The notes: generated from the letters alone by a model not told the origin. DNA of 64,000 bases from Nitrospira sp. (GCA_005116895.1 SWDO01000015.1:50481-114480), one strand, 5' to 3'. Shown: positions 50,769 through 59,674, counted from the first letter of the stretch. Made by a program: numbers and translations.

Positions 50769-52166
50769 ATGCCGACGATAAGTTTTGGAGGACTCGGTAA
50801 CGGTCTGGATTTTGGACAGGTCGTCGATCAACTGGTGAAGGTCGCTCAGTTACCAGTCGATCGGTTAACCAAGAAGAAAACCGACCTCAATACCAAATTC
50901 ACTGATCTCACCACGGTGAGCACCAAAGTGGCGGCATTGCAGAGTGCCGCCCAGGCCCTCAAGCTGCCGACATCGTTTGATAAAACGTCGGCTTCCGTGA
51001 CGGACCCGACCGTGCTGTCCGTCACGGCATCTTCGTCATCCACAACGGGAACGTACAGCATCCGGGTAGTTCAACTCGCACAATCTCATCAAATCGTCAG
51101 TAAGGCGGCAAAAGCGGTCTCATCCGCGACTGCGGACATTGTCAGCGGAGGATCGGCCACATTCACGTTTAAAGTGGGATCCGGATCGGATCAGACCGTG
51201 ACCTTGGGTTCGTCGAGTACGGTGACTGATTTGCGTGACCAGATCAATACGCTGGGAGTCGGTGTCACGGCGTCGCTCATCAATACCGGTACGGAAGCCG
51301 CGCCCTCCTATCGCCTCGCGCTCTCGTCCAACAATACGGGCAGTGAGAATGCCATTACGGTTGTGTCTGACGGCACGGATTTGGATCTGCTGAACGGCAG
51401 CGGCACCGGGGGAATCGATACGCTGGCAGCGGCTCAGAATGCACAAATCCAGATCGGCGATCAGGCGCTCAATCCGCTGACGATTGAGCGCGGCTCCAAT
51501 ACGATCTCTGAAGCAATTCCAGGACTCACGCTCACGCTCACAAAAACGACTGGAACGGAGACGGTTCAGGTGAGCCTGTCTCAGGATGTGGATGCAGTTA
51601 AGACGAACATCCAGGCCTTGGCAACGGCGTACAACGAGGTGGTGAAATTTATCAACGAACGGACCACCTATGACGTGACAACGAAACAAGGAGGGGTGTT
51701 TTTCAACGAGGGATCGGCCAGGACGGTATTGTCTCAGCTCAGAACAGCGCTGTCATCCTCGGTTAGTGGCGCCACGGTGTACTCAGGTGTTGGGCAGATA
51801 GGGTTTAAAACTGGACGAGATGGAACGATTACCGTCGACGACGGGACGCTCACCACTGCTTTGAGCACAAACTACAATGGAGTGAAGGCACTCTTCAGTA
51901 ACCAGGGAGCGGCCACCGGTCTTGCTCAGTCCCTCGTCTCCGCCGTTGACGCATTAAACGATGTCACCGGTGGAGCGCTCACGCTTCGGAAGAACGGGTT
52001 AACCAGCGAGATTGCACGTGTCGGAAGCGATATCGCCCGGCAAGAGGATTCCGTCAGCAAGTACGAAGAGCGGCTGAGGCGTCAGTTCTCGGCATTGGAT
52101 GGGCTGCTCCGACAGCTTCAGGGGCAAAGCAGCTTCCTTCAATCACAATCTTCGTCGCAACAATAG
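50769..52166 (+). CDS. fliD: Flagellar filament cap protein FliD (HAP2)
   Basis: FliD (465 residues) caps the filament and folds incoming flagellin. N-terminal FliD_N (about 10-105; LGNGLDFGQVVDQLVKVAQL), a Flagellin_IN-like region (about 125-200; GVTASLINTGTEAAPSYRLA) and FliD_C (about 235-450; ETVQVSLSQDVDAVKTNIQA, EEDSVSKYEERL-like end) are seen. Good ribosome site GGAC weak; position after flaG supports the start. Confidence 0.95.
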   Translation: MPTISFGGLGNGLDFGQVVDQLVKVAQLPVDRLTKKKTDLNTKFTDLTTVSTKVAALQSAAQALKLPTSFDKTSASVTDPTVLSVTASSSSTTGTYSIRVVQLAQSHQIVSKAAKAVSSATADIVSGGSATFTFKVGSGSDQTVTLGSSSTVTDLRDQINTLGVGVTASLINTGTEAAPSYRLALSSNNTGSENAITVVSDGTDLDLLNGSGTGGIDTLAAAQNAQIQIGDQALNPLTIERGSNTISEAIPGLTLTLTKTTGTETVQVSLSQDVDAVKTNIQALATAYNEVVKFINERTTYDVTTKQGGVFFNEGSARTVLSQLRTALSSSVSGATVYSGVGQIGFKTGRDGTITVDDGTLTTALSTNYNGVKALFSNQGAATGLAQSLVSAVDALNDVTGGALTLRKNGLTSEIARVGSDIARQEDSVSKYEERLRRQFSALDGLLRQLQGQSSFLQSQSSSQQ

Positions 52167-52185
52167 TAAGAACGAGGAACCACGT

Positions 52186-52578
52186 ATGCTCACTCAGTAC
52201 GCCCGTCAATATGAACAGACTCAGGTCGTTACGGCCTCCGGTGTTCAACTCATTGTCCTCTTGTACGATGGCGCCATCCAATCGATTGAACTCGCCAGGA
52301 CCGGGATCGAGTCGAACAATCCAAAGGACAAAGGCCGATTCCTCGGACGAGCCATTTCCATCATCGGGGAGCTCAACAGTGTGCTCGATTTCGAACAAGG
52401 CGGTGAGATTGCGCGTTCGTTACACCGCCTCTACGAGTATATGCTCAGCGAACTGGTCACGGCCAATCTCCGCAATGAAGCGCGCCGGCTCGATGGACCG
52501 CATCGTTGCCTGACCACGCTTCGTGAGGGGTGGAGGGAGATCGCGACGCAGCAGACTCGTCTGGCTGGTGTACGATGA
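52186..52578 (+). CDS. fliS: Flagellin export chaperone FliS
   Basis: FliS (130 residues) from ATG 52186, with GAGGAA upstream; the frame is open earlier but reads through fliD. Canonical segments: YARQYEQTQVVTASGVQLIV and LLYDGAIQSIELARTGIE, and LNFEQGG-like SVLDFEQGGEIARSLHRLYE. Stop overlaps the next start (ATGA). Confidence 0.95.
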   Translation: MLTQYARQYEQTQVVTASGVQLIVLLYDGAIQSIELARTGIESNNPKDKGRFLGRAISIIGELNSVLDFEQGGEIARSLHRLYEYMLSELVTANLRNEARRLDGPHRCLTTLREGWREIATQQTRLAGVR

Positions 52579-52901
52579 GCCTCAGAGGCGGGAATAGTCA
52601 GGCGGACATCGTGCGGCTCACGAAGACTGCGGTGGAGGCGGCTGAGCGTGGGCAATGGGATGCCGTTGCGCGATATTATGACGAGCGTGGTGCCCTCTTG
52701 GCAGCCATGCAGACGCCGCTGCAAGAGGCGAGCGATTTGCTGAAGCTGGATGAACAGATCCGCGATCGTGTGCGAACAGCGCAAGCGGTGTTGGTATCGT
52801 TGTTGGGAGAGGCGGCGGCGACGAGACAGCGGCTTCACGGTCTTCAGCAACGACTCGGAGGGCAGCCTTCGACCCCGGTGACCGTATCCATGAAAGCGTA
52901 G
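52575..52901 (+). CDS. fliT: FliT-like chaperone
   Basis: A 108-residue helical protein overlapping fliS by four bases. Size, helical pattern (LTKTAVEAAERGQWDAVARY, LDEQIRDRVRTAQAVLVSLL) and site next to fliS match FliT, the FliD chaperone. FliT sequences diverge strongly; the name depends on context. Confidence 0.7.
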   Translation: MSLRGGNSQADIVRLTKTAVEAAERGQWDAVARYYDERGALLAAMQTPLQEASDLLKLDEQIRDRVRTAQAVLVSLLGEAAATRQRLHGLQQRLGGQPSTPVTVSMKA

Positions 52902-52923
52902 CAGAGGGGCTTAGGAATAGGCG

Positions 52924-54078
52924 ATGGCCAAGCAGACACCTTCCGATGCAAACAGGCTATCCGAAGCATTGGCCATGGTCACACAGGAGTTGGCGCACGC
53001 TCAGGATGAACTGCAACAGTACCACCAAAGGCTGACCGCGTTGCATCATCTTACCGATGCACTTGCGTCCTCACTGGACGAAGAAGCGATCATCAAGGTT
53101 CTGACGAAAGGATTGCCGCCCCTGGTCGATCCCGTCATGGTTGGAGTTGCGAGATCACAACGCAACCGAGTATGGATCTGGTCGGATTCCCAGAATCGTG
53201 AACGGGAGGCGCATGTGCGCCGGTACCTGCTTCGTAGACTCGGTCAATCTCCGTCTCACGATGCTGAATCGAGCGCTCCTTTGCGGGGTTGCCGTTCGCG
53301 GCATCTTCGACTCGTTCCACCGTCGGCGTCGCACGCGCCCATACAAGAACAGGATTCAGCACTGGGACAAGAGGTGCCTCTTAGCCTTGGATCGGAGGAG
53401 AGCGGCCTCCTCCTTGTTCAACTGAAAGATCCAGTTCATTTTACTCCACGCGAACGAGAAACGCTCGAGACAGTCGGTGCCGCTCTGTCGCTTGCCCTGC
53501 GTTATGCCGAGACACATCAGCAAGCAAGGACGCACGCTCTTCGCGACTCACTCACGGACTTGCTTAACCCTCAGGCATTCGAGAGTGCGCTGATGCGGGA
53601 ATTGAGTGTTGGCCTTCGTTACGGTGTGCCGGCTTGCCTATTGCTGCTGGACTTGGATTTCTTCAGGATTGTCAATGACCGCCTCGGTCATACCGTTGGG
53701 GATCAGGTGCTCAAGATGGCCGCTGATCTCATACGAGGGACGGTGCGTGACAGCGATATAGTTGGTCGATACAGAGGCAACACCTTCGGGGTCGTACTGC
53801 CGCATACTAATAGGCAACAGGCTCATTCTCTTGCGGAGAGGTTGCGAGAGCGTGTTGAGCGATACCCCTTTACGATTGAGGCTGGGCAGGTCCGTACCAC
53901 GGCAAGTATCGGCTTGGCTGCGGTTCCAGATACCACTGTGGTGTCAGTTTCGGAGTGGATCATGGTTGGCGATGTCGCGCTGAATGATGCAAAGTCCCAA
54001 GGACGGAACCGCGTGATTCTTCATGCCCCGAAACCGCCTGGAGTTGCGTGCGCTATGGCACTGAGTTGTGCCGCATAG
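52924..54078 (+). CDS. GAF-like and degenerate GGDEF protein
   Basis: 384 residues: N-terminal coiled coil (10-45), GAF-like region (about 45-200), GGDEF domain (about 203-365). The catalytic loop is R284-G-N-T-F288 in place of GG(D/E)EF, so diguanylate cyclase activity is unlikely. The first metal-site region (LLDLDFFRIVNDRLGHTVGD) is better kept. It might bind GTP or c-di-GMP, or act through protein contact. It sits between the fliS/fliT genes and a PilZ gene, 22 bases after fliT. Confidence 0.85.
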   Translation: MAKQTPSDANRLSEALAMVTQELAHAQDELQQYHQRLTALHHLTDALASSLDEEAIIKVLTKGLPPLVDPVMVGVARSQRNRVWIWSDSQNREREAHVRRYLLRRLGQSPSHDAESSAPLRGCRSRHLRLVPPSASHAPIQEQDSALGQEVPLSLGSEESGLLLVQLKDPVHFTPRERETLETVGAALSLALRYAETHQQARTHALRDSLTDLLNPQAFESALMRELSVGLRYGVPACLLLLDLDFFRIVNDRLGHTVGDQVLKMAADLIRGTVRDSDIVGRYRGNTFGVVLPHTNRQQAHSLAERLRERVERYPFTIEAGQVRTTASIGLAAVPDTTVVSVSEWIMVGDVALNDAKSQGRNRVILHAPKPPGVACAMALSCAA

Positions 54079-54097
54079 CCCTGAAAGTGACCTGATC

Positions 54098-54703
54098 ATG
54101 GCATCTCCTGTCACGACATCGTCCATCCCATCCACGAGCGCCACCGATGAACGGCGCGAATGGATCAGAATCGATGGTCGAGTGCTGATGGAATATCGCG
54201 TGGTGGCTGAGACAGGAACGGAGGCTCCTGTCTCAGCCACCAACGCCACTCCAGAGACGATCTCCGCGGTCGTTACGCAGCCGACTGTCGATCTGTGCGC
54301 GCACGCAGGAGAGTCATTGATCGACTCACCGGTGCTTCCATGGATTATGAAAGTCGACTATTTACTTGAAGTCATCCTCAACTCGTTGGCAATCAGCCAT
54401 CCGGCAAGTGTGAACATGGCGCGACCGATGGATGTCAATCTGAGCGGAGGAGGAGTAGGATTCGTCGCCTCTCGGGAATTCATGACCGGTGAGCAGCTGG
54501 CAATCAAGATGATTCTTCCGCCATTCAGGCTCATCCAGACGCTCACGAGAGTGATTCGTTCGGTCCCTCAGGCAGACGGCCAAGGGTTTGCTATCGCCAC
54601 TGAATTCATCGACCTGAAGGCCGATGATCAAGAGCATTTGATCCGCCACATTCTTCAGACACAAGCAGAACGATTGAGAGCCCGCCGGCAGTCCGTTCAG
54701 TGA
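54098..54703 (+). CDS. PilZ domain protein
   Basis: 201 residues. PilZ motif I is present as R20-E-W-I-R24 and motif II as NLSGGGVGF after DV (near 113-121), so c-di-GMP binding is possible. There is a long insert between the two motifs. GTG 54068, overlapping the GGDEF gene, is an alternative start. A perfect 17-bp inverted repeat lies in its 5' coding part (54201-54242). Confidence 0.78.
   Translation: MASPVTTSSIPSTSATDERREWIRIDGRVLMEYRVVAETGTEAPVSATNATPETISAVVTQPTVDLCAHAGESLIDSPVLPWIMKVDYLLEVILNSLAISHPASVNMARPMDVNLSGGGVGFVASREFMTGEQLAIKMILPPFRLIQTLTRVIRSVPQADGQGFAIATEFIDLKADDQEHLIRHILQTQAERLRARRQSVQ
54201..54242 (+). repeat. Perfect 17-bp inverted repeat inside the PilZ gene
   Basis: TGGTGGCTGAGACAGGA and its exact reverse complement are separated by 8 bases (ACGGAGGC). 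A hairpin this stable in a coding region is unusual and may act on mRNA or as a binding site. Confidence 0.8.
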
Positions 54704-54728
54704 ATTCCGATCATTGCTGGGAGGATAG

Positions 54729-55628
54729 CTATGCCGCTTGAGCAGGAGGGGCCGTGAGGAGTTGGAGTAGCGTCTCACCTGTTTTCACCAGCGCAGTGGC
54801 AGCAGGAGAAGTGGGCGCGTGCTGAACCACTGGGACGTACGCACGTACCGCCTGTTCCATCGCCGGGTCGTCTGGAATCTCACCAAGTAGAGTTAAGTCT
54901 CCGCCAACATACTCTTTGAGTAGTTTCTTTAGCTGGAGCACGTTGACGCGGGCACGTCCCGACACGCGATTGAGGATGAGAGCTGGTTGAAAGGCTCGTA
55001 GCGTCGTTTCCGCGATCGTGCGACCGGACTCATCTGTCTTGCCTGCGACATCCAATACTTCTTCCACGCTGCTGTAATCACGGTTCGCAAGACCTTCTAC
55101 CAAGACATCCCGCATCACGAACATCGACAAGACCCGACGAATCGCCGCCAGTTTGATGAACCGGTAGAGATCCAGGACGGAGGTAGGGTCCGGGGTTGCG
55201 ACTGCGACGTGATAGTCGGCCATCAGAAAAAAATCGAGTGTATGATAACTTGCTCCGGCTCCGATATCGACGACGATGACGTCCGCGCGGATATCCTGAA
55301 AATTTCGGATGAGGCGCTTTTTCTGCGCATAGGCCATGTTGGCCGTCGCCAAGGTGTCGCCCGTGCCGGGAATAATCCGTAAGTTCGGGTGAATGGGGAG
55401 CGGGTGAGCCAGATCATCCAGCTGCTCAATGCGATGGTTGAGGAAGTCGGTCAGGGTACGTGGCGGATTGAGGAGGCCGACTAGCACATGCGCGTCTGCG
55501 CCGCCGACGTCAAGGTCTACGAGCACCACCTGTTTTCCCTTCTGTGCCAAGACGAGAGCCAGGTTGGCCGACACCACACTTTTACCCACGCCACCTTTTC
55601 CCGATGCGACAGAGATCACCTGAGCCAT
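54729..55628 (-). CDS. MinD/ParA-family ATPase (second FlhG-like protein)
   Basis: 299 residues with deviant Walker A SGKGGVGKSVVSANLALVLA (about 9-28), a VDLDVGGADAHVLVG stretch, and VVDIGAGASYHTLDF near 115-129. More like the MinD/FlhG branch than plasmid ParA. Leftward, alone on its strand between the PilZ gene and an HTH gene. The target is unknown: chemoreceptor arrays, flagellar number and cell polarity are options. Confidence 0.8.
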   Translation of the reverse strand: MAQVISVASGKGGVGKSVVSANLALVLAQKGKQVVLVDLDVGGADAHVLVGLLNPPRTLTDFLNHRIEQLDDLAHPLPIHPNLRIIPGTGDTLATANMAYAQKKRLIRNFQDIRADVIVVDIGAGASYHTLDFFLMADYHVAVATPDPTSVLDLYRFIKLAAIRRVLSMFVMRDVLVEGLANRDYSSVEEVLDVAGKTDESGRTIAETTLRAFQPALILNRVSGRARVNVLQLKKLLKEYVGGDLTLLGEIPDDPAMEQAVRAYVPVVQHAPTSPAATALVKTGETLLQLLTAPPAQAA

Positions 55629-55696
55629 TGCGTTCAGTTCCTATTGGTTTGGGCCCAGTAGCACATCCTTTGTCGGTCGGAAGCGGAGAAACATGA

Positions 55697-56041
55697 ATGA
55701 ACATCGGTCATCTGAGTCGAATAGGTGCGAACCTCCCCGTGTTGGCTGATATCCGCTTCTATCGGGTCCTCAAGTTTGCGAACCACCACACCGATACCTC
55801 AGTCGTCATGAATAATGAAATATCCACAGCAACAGCGAGTCAGACCGAGGAGGCCACGGCGCGCGAAGGAGAAATTCTCACGGTGTCAGAGGTGGCTCGG
55901 TTTCTCCGGGTACCAAAGTCCACCGTCTATAAGCTTGCCCGAGTTGGTGAATTGCCAGCGTCAAAGATCGGAAAGCACTGGCGGTTCCTTCGCCGTGATA
56001 TCCATGAATGGATGCATGGCCGGTCTCGGCAGAGCGAATGA
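55697..56041 (+). CDS. Excisionase-type helix-turn-helix DNA-binding protein
   Basis: 114 residues. The C-terminal half (about 58-110) is a MerR/excisionase-like winged HTH: LTVSEVARFLRVPKSTVYKL, then GKHWRFLRRDIHEWMHG. The N-terminal 50 residues are unclear. The start at 55697 has GGAG eight bases upstream; ATG 55808 would leave only the HTH. Divergent from the MinD-like ATPase with 68 bases between. No integrase is near, so a regulatory role is more likely than excision. Confidence 0.8.
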   Translation: MNIGHLSRIGANLPVLADIRFYRVLKFANHHTDTSVVMNNEISTATASQTEEATAREGEILTVSEVARFLRVPKSTVYKLARVGELPASKIGKHWRFLRRDIHEWMHGRSRQSE

Positions 56042-56350
56042 CCTGCGAGTGGCTGTCTGGTTGATCGTCACAAGGACTCTATGTTCTCTCTCATAGACGG
56101 CAAGGCGCCAAGGTCATGAGTGGTGGACATGATTCTGCCGGCGACGGTCTCTCGGGAACACGCATTCTTCCACGCATAGTGCCCATGTCCAAGTCAGCAA
56201 GGAGGCGAGCCGTTCCGGCTCAGGTGGCTGGACGAATATACCGATATCTAATGAAGCGCCAAGGGGTAGTGGAAGGGTCCGACAATCCCACCATGGAGAG
56301 ACCGTGAGTTGTCGCCGCTGTGTGAGACAAGCAAGTGATAAGGAGGCAGT
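56042..56350. other. Gap before cheY
   Basis: About 310 bases. A 63-codon frame (56116-56307) has no recognisable feature and is not annotated as a gene. A sigma28-like box lies at 56220-56247. Confidence 0.4.
56220..56247 (+). promoter_or_regulatory. Possible sigma28-type box before cheY
   Basis: TCAGGTGG, 12 bases, ACCGATAT. Moderate match, with the same spacer as the other boxes, 103 bases before cheY. Confidence 0.45.
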
Positions 56351-56731
56351 ATGCCAGTTGATCTAAGCATGAAGGTCCTGGTGGTCGATGACATGGTGAC
56401 GATGAGGAGAATCGTCAAAAATATCCTGAAACAGTTGGGGTTTGGCAATGTAGACGAAGCAGAAAACGGACAAGAAGCGCTGCAGAAGCTGCGGGCCGAT
56501 ACGTTCGGGTTTGTGGTGTCTGATTGGAACATGCCGATCATGACTGGCATCGAGATGCTCCGGGCCATTCGGGCAGATGAAAAGCTCAAGACCATTCCTG
56601 TGCTGATGGTGACCGCCGAGGCGCAACAAAACAATTTGATCGAAGCGGTGCAGGCAGGCGTCAGTAACTACATCGTCAAGCCTTTTACGGCTGAGACCAT
56701 GCAGGAGAAGATTGGGAAGATCTTCAAGTAG
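56351..56731 (+). CDS. cheY: Chemotaxis response regulator CheY
   Basis: 126 residues, single receiver. D13, D14, phospho-acceptor D58 (SDWNMP), T88 and K110 are all present. [16 protein letters not shown] is very close to enteric CheY, so it likely binds the FliM N-terminal peptide. AAGGAGG precedes ATG; cheZ follows after 44 bases. Confidence 0.96.
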   Translation: MPVDLSMKVLVVDDMVTMRRIVKNILKQLGFGNVDEAENGQEALQKLRADTFGFVVSDWNMPIMTGIEMLRAIRADEKLKTIPVLMVTAEAQQNNLIEAVQAGVSNYIVKPFTAETMQEKIGKIFK

Positions 56732-56775
56732 TCCGTGATCCAGCAGGTCCGGGCTCATGCCGGAGTGGAGATGAG

Positions 56776-57372
56776 GTGGGGACTGTGTGCAACCAAGACC
56801 AAAAATTATACGAAGAACTCGGTGCATTAGCCCGTTTTGTAGACAACGCGCGGAACGCCATCTCGGCGGCCAGCCCCCAGATCATTTCCAGCAGTATGCA
56901 ACTTCCGACTGCGGCCTCCCATTTGAGTGACCTGAGCAAGATGACGGAGGACGGCACGCTCGAAGTCATGCGTTTGACGGAGATGATGCAGGATAGTCAC
57001 GGGCAGATCGCGAAGGATCTTTCCGCGATCGTTGAGGTTCTGCGGGCGATGGATTGCGTCACTCTTGCCGAACGCCTCGGGAAGGTAGCCTCCGTTCTCG
57101 CGCAGGACGATAAATATCTGATGGAAATCATGACGGCGCTCTCCTTTCAAGATCTGGTGGCCCAGCGAGTGAAGAAACTCGTGGCCATTCTTGACGAAGT
57201 GCAAGGAAAACTGATGGAACTCGTCGTCGTGTTTGGCCTGCAGGAAAGCCCCGAAGCGGCCAGTGAGGCGGGGAGTGCTGGGGATTTGCTGAAACAACTC
57301 GAAGAATCGAAAACGACGGCCATGAAACAGAAAGTCGCCGACGATATTCTGGCTCAATTCGGGTTCAAATAG
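56776..57372 (+). CDS. cheZ: CheY-phosphate phosphatase CheZ
   Basis: 198 residues. The long helical hairpin with the catalytic motif SFQDLVAQRVKK (D126 and Q130, matching D143/Q147 of E. coli CheZ) and a C-terminal CheY-binding tail (ADDILAQFGFK) are clear. GTG start 56776 (alternative GTG 56785). CheZ ends CheY signalling. CheZ outside Proteobacteria is less common but known. Confidence 0.92.
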   Translation: MGTVCNQDQKLYEELGALARFVDNARNAISAASPQIISSSMQLPTAASHLSDLSKMTEDGTLEVMRLTEMMQDSHGQIAKDLSAIVEVLRAMDCVTLAERLGKVASVLAQDDKYLMEIMTALSFQDLVAQRVKKLVAILDEVQGKLMELVVVFGLQESPEAASEAGSAGDLLKQLEESKTTAMKQKVADDILAQFGFK

Positions 57373-57380
57373 GGCTGCAT

Positions 57381-57474
57381 GGTTTTGGGTTCCGCAGTGT
57401 GGGTTTCGCGTTTCTGGTTTCGAGTTTCATGTTGCCGAAATACTTGAAACATGAAACATCCAACTAGAAACTGG
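57381..57474. repeat. GTTTC/GAAAC inverted repeat, copy between cheZ and motA
   Basis: Left: GGTTTCGAGTTTCATGTTG with GTTTCGCGTTTCTGG; right: CTTGAAACATGAAAC and CTAGAAACTGG. Complementary arms. Confidence 0.8.
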
Positions 57475-57513
57475 TAATGCCGGATCAGGCCGCATTCATG
57501 AGGGCGATGACGA

Positions 57514-58284
57514 ATGGATATCGCAACCATTATTGGGATCATCCTTGCCTTGGGCTCCATTATCGGAGGCCAAATTCTGGAGGGTGGGCATGTCAGCTCG
57601 ATTATGCAGCTCACCGCCCTCATCATCGTGGCAGGCGGGACGTTCGGCGCGGTGTGTGTACAGAATCCACTGTCGGTGGTCATTAAGGCGTTCGGGGCGC
57701 TGTCTCTGGCGATCACAGGCCCCCATATCGACAATAAGGGAACCATTAAGCTGATCCTGGACCTTGCGAACGTCTCGCGAAAACAAGGCTTATTGGCGCT
57801 CGAAGGGAAACTCAAGGACATCAAAGATCCCTTCATAAAGAAGGGAATTCAGCTCATTGTCGACGGAACCGATCCGAAAGCCGTGCACGAGATTCTCGAA
57901 ATCGAGGTCGAACATCATGAAGAGCAAGGCGTCCATGCAGCCAAGGTATGGGAAGCGGCGGGTGGGTACGCACCGTGCGTCGGCATTATTGGTGCTGTGC
58001 TTGGACTGATTCACGTGATGGAGAATCTGGCCGATCCCTCCGCGCTCGGGGGTGGTATTGCCGTCGCCTTCGTTGCGACCGTGTATGGCGTTGGCTTGGC
58101 GAACCTCTTCTTTCTGCCGTTGGCCAATAAAATCAAGTTTAAGCTGAAAGAGGAGGCGGGATCTCGCAACGTCATCATCATGGGGCTTGTAGGACTTGCT
58201 CAGGGTGAAAACCCCCGATTGCTCCAGGAAAAGCTGGAAAGTGTACTCCCTCACAGCGAACGCACAAAGGAGACGAAGAAGTGA
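57514..58284 (+). CDS. motA: Flagellar stator protein MotA
   Basis: 256 residues with four membrane helices (1-20, 28-50, 150-170, 180-205). The conserved Pro is in GYAPCVGIIGAVLGLIHVM, and the cytoplasmic loop has charged residues that meet FliG. The MDIATIIGIILALGSIIGGQ start is typical of the proton-type family. AGGGCG weak ribosome site. Confidence 0.95.
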   Translation: MDIATIIGIILALGSIIGGQILEGGHVSSIMQLTALIIVAGGTFGAVCVQNPLSVVIKAFGALSLAITGPHIDNKGTIKLILDLANVSRKQGLLALEGKLKDIKDPFIKKGIQLIVDGTDPKAVHEILEIEVEHHEEQGVHAAKVWEAAGGYAPCVGIIGAVLGLIHVMENLADPSALGGGIAVAFVATVYGVGLANLFFLPLANKIKFKLKEEAGSRNVIIMGLVGLAQGENPRLLQEKLESVLPHSERTKETKK

Positions 58285-58300
58285 TGCGTCGGTCGTTCAC

Positions 58301-58431
58301 ACTCGAAGTTTCTAGTTTCATGTTCGACGTTGAGTATTTGTGGCCCTGAAATGTCAAGGACGAACTTGAAACAAGAAACTTGCGACCTGGAACACTTACA
58401 CGAGATACGTTTCACGTTTCACGCTTCACGG
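58301..58431. repeat. GTTTC/GAAAC inverted repeat, copy between motA and motB
   Basis: Left: AGTTTCTAGTTTCATG; right: CTTGAAACAAGAAACTTG. A further CGTTTCACGTTTCACGCTTCACGG lies at the end. It separates motA and motB, which usually overlap or nearly touch. Confidence 0.8.
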
Positions 58432-58437
58432 TCGTAA

Positions 58438-59277
58438 ATGTCCAAGAAGAAGCACGAAGAGCATGAAAATCACGAGCGGTGGCTGGTCTCCTATGCCGAC
58501 TTTATCACGTTGCTGTTTGCGTTCTTCGTCGTGATGTACTCGATCTCGTCGGTCAATGTTGGAAAGTACCGAACCGTCAGCGAATCGATCAAGGCCGCGC
58601 TGAATCCAATCGTCAGTCCTCCATCCTCACCAACACCGTTGGCCCTGAGCGCAAGCAAGGCTGCGCTGACGGCGCCAGATTCACCTGGGAGCAAAGAGGT
58701 CGCCATCCGCAAACTGAGGAATTTGGTCAAAGGCATCAAGGCGTCGCCGCAATTAGCGATGGTGCGGATCACCGAAAAAGTGAATGGCGATATCGTCATC
58801 ACCATTCCGGACCAGCTCCTCTTTAACAGCGGAGAAGCCGCCGTGCGTTCTGAGGCGCTGCGGTTTCTTGAGGGGCTTGGCACGGCCATTATTGAATTGA
58901 ACCGGCATACCAGGATCGAGGGACATACGGACAATGTTCCTATTCGTACTACGCAGTTTCCGTCCAATTGGGAATTGTCCTCAACACGGGCGGTGATGGT
59001 GGTGCGAGTGCTGTCGGAGCTCTACGGCGTCCCGGCTGATCACTTAGCGGCCGTTGGGCATGCCGAGACCAGACCCGTGACGGCCAATGCAGATGCCGAA
59101 CAGAGGGCGAAGAACCGCCGAGTTGAGGTTGTCATTCTTGAACAGGCTCCGTCCGCCCCTATACTTCAGATGGAGAACAATTCGGATGTGTTCGGGCGAT
59201 CAACGGATGATGGATCGTCGGACGCGTCACAGTTGGTTCCGGAACTATCCGGAGAAGGGCGAGTGCCAACGCCATAG
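58438..59277 (+). CDS. motB: Flagellar stator protein MotB
   Basis: 279 residues. Basic/acidic N-terminus, one membrane helix with the proton-binding Asp at D21 (WLVSYADFITLLFAFF), then an OmpA-like peptidoglycan-binding domain (about 125-245; IEGHTDNVPIRTTQFPSNWE; NRRVEVVI). The start codon lies inside GTAAATG at the end of a repeat, with no clear ribosome site. Confidence 0.95.
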   Translation: MSKKKHEEHENHERWLVSYADFITLLFAFFVVMYSISSVNVGKYRTVSESIKAALNPIVSPPSSPTPLALSASKAALTAPDSPGSKEVAIRKLRNLVKGIKASPQLAMVRITEKVNGDIVITIPDQLLFNSGEAAVRSEALRFLEGLGTAIIELNRHTRIEGHTDNVPIRTTQFPSNWELSSTRAVMVVRVLSELYGVPADHLAAVGHAETRPVTANADAEQRAKNRRVEVVILEQAPSAPILQMENNSDVFGRSTDDGSSDASQLVPELSGEGRVPTP

Positions 59278-59371
59278 ATGGCGTATGGATGTCCTGCGGC
59301 GGCATTCAAGCCGCGTTCTCAAACAACCGACAGTATGATTCAGCGATTGCAGTGAGGAGAGGACTCGCGCT

Positions 59372-59674
59372 ATGACCACGGAGTCATCAACGGTACAATC
59401 GTCTCCAGCAGACAATCAGAACCCCAGACATCTCGCTCCAAAAGGGGATATCACCATATTTGAGGCAGGGGAATTTAAAGACTCGCTGACGAAACTGTTC
59501 AAAAACGATGGACTGGTCTCAGTAGACCTCAGTGGTGTAGCCAGAGTCGATACGGCGGCGATTCAGCTGCTGTTGGCCGCCAAGAAAGAAAACCGAATGT
59601 TCGTATCAGGCATCTCCGAAGACTTACAGACACGTTTAGATCAACTCGGATTTACCGGATCACTTGGCGAATGA
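59372..59674 (+). CDS. STAS domain protein
   Basis: 100 residues, single STAS domain (about 22-98; GDITIFEAGEFKDSLTKLF, VDLSGVARVDTAAIQLLLAA). The site where anti-anti-sigma factors carry a phosphorylated Ser has VDT. Proteins like this are common beside cheY-cheA in such clusters. Role unknown. Confidence 0.85.
   Translation: MTTESSTVQSSPADNQNPRHLAPKGDITIFEAGEFKDSLTKLFKNDGLVSVDLSGVARVDTAAIQLLLAAKKENRMFVSGISEDLQTRLDQLGFTGSLGE

Noticed and set aside
56116..56307. 63-codon frame before cheY
   Set aside because: No ribosome site, no recognisable feature, and it overlaps a possible promoter.
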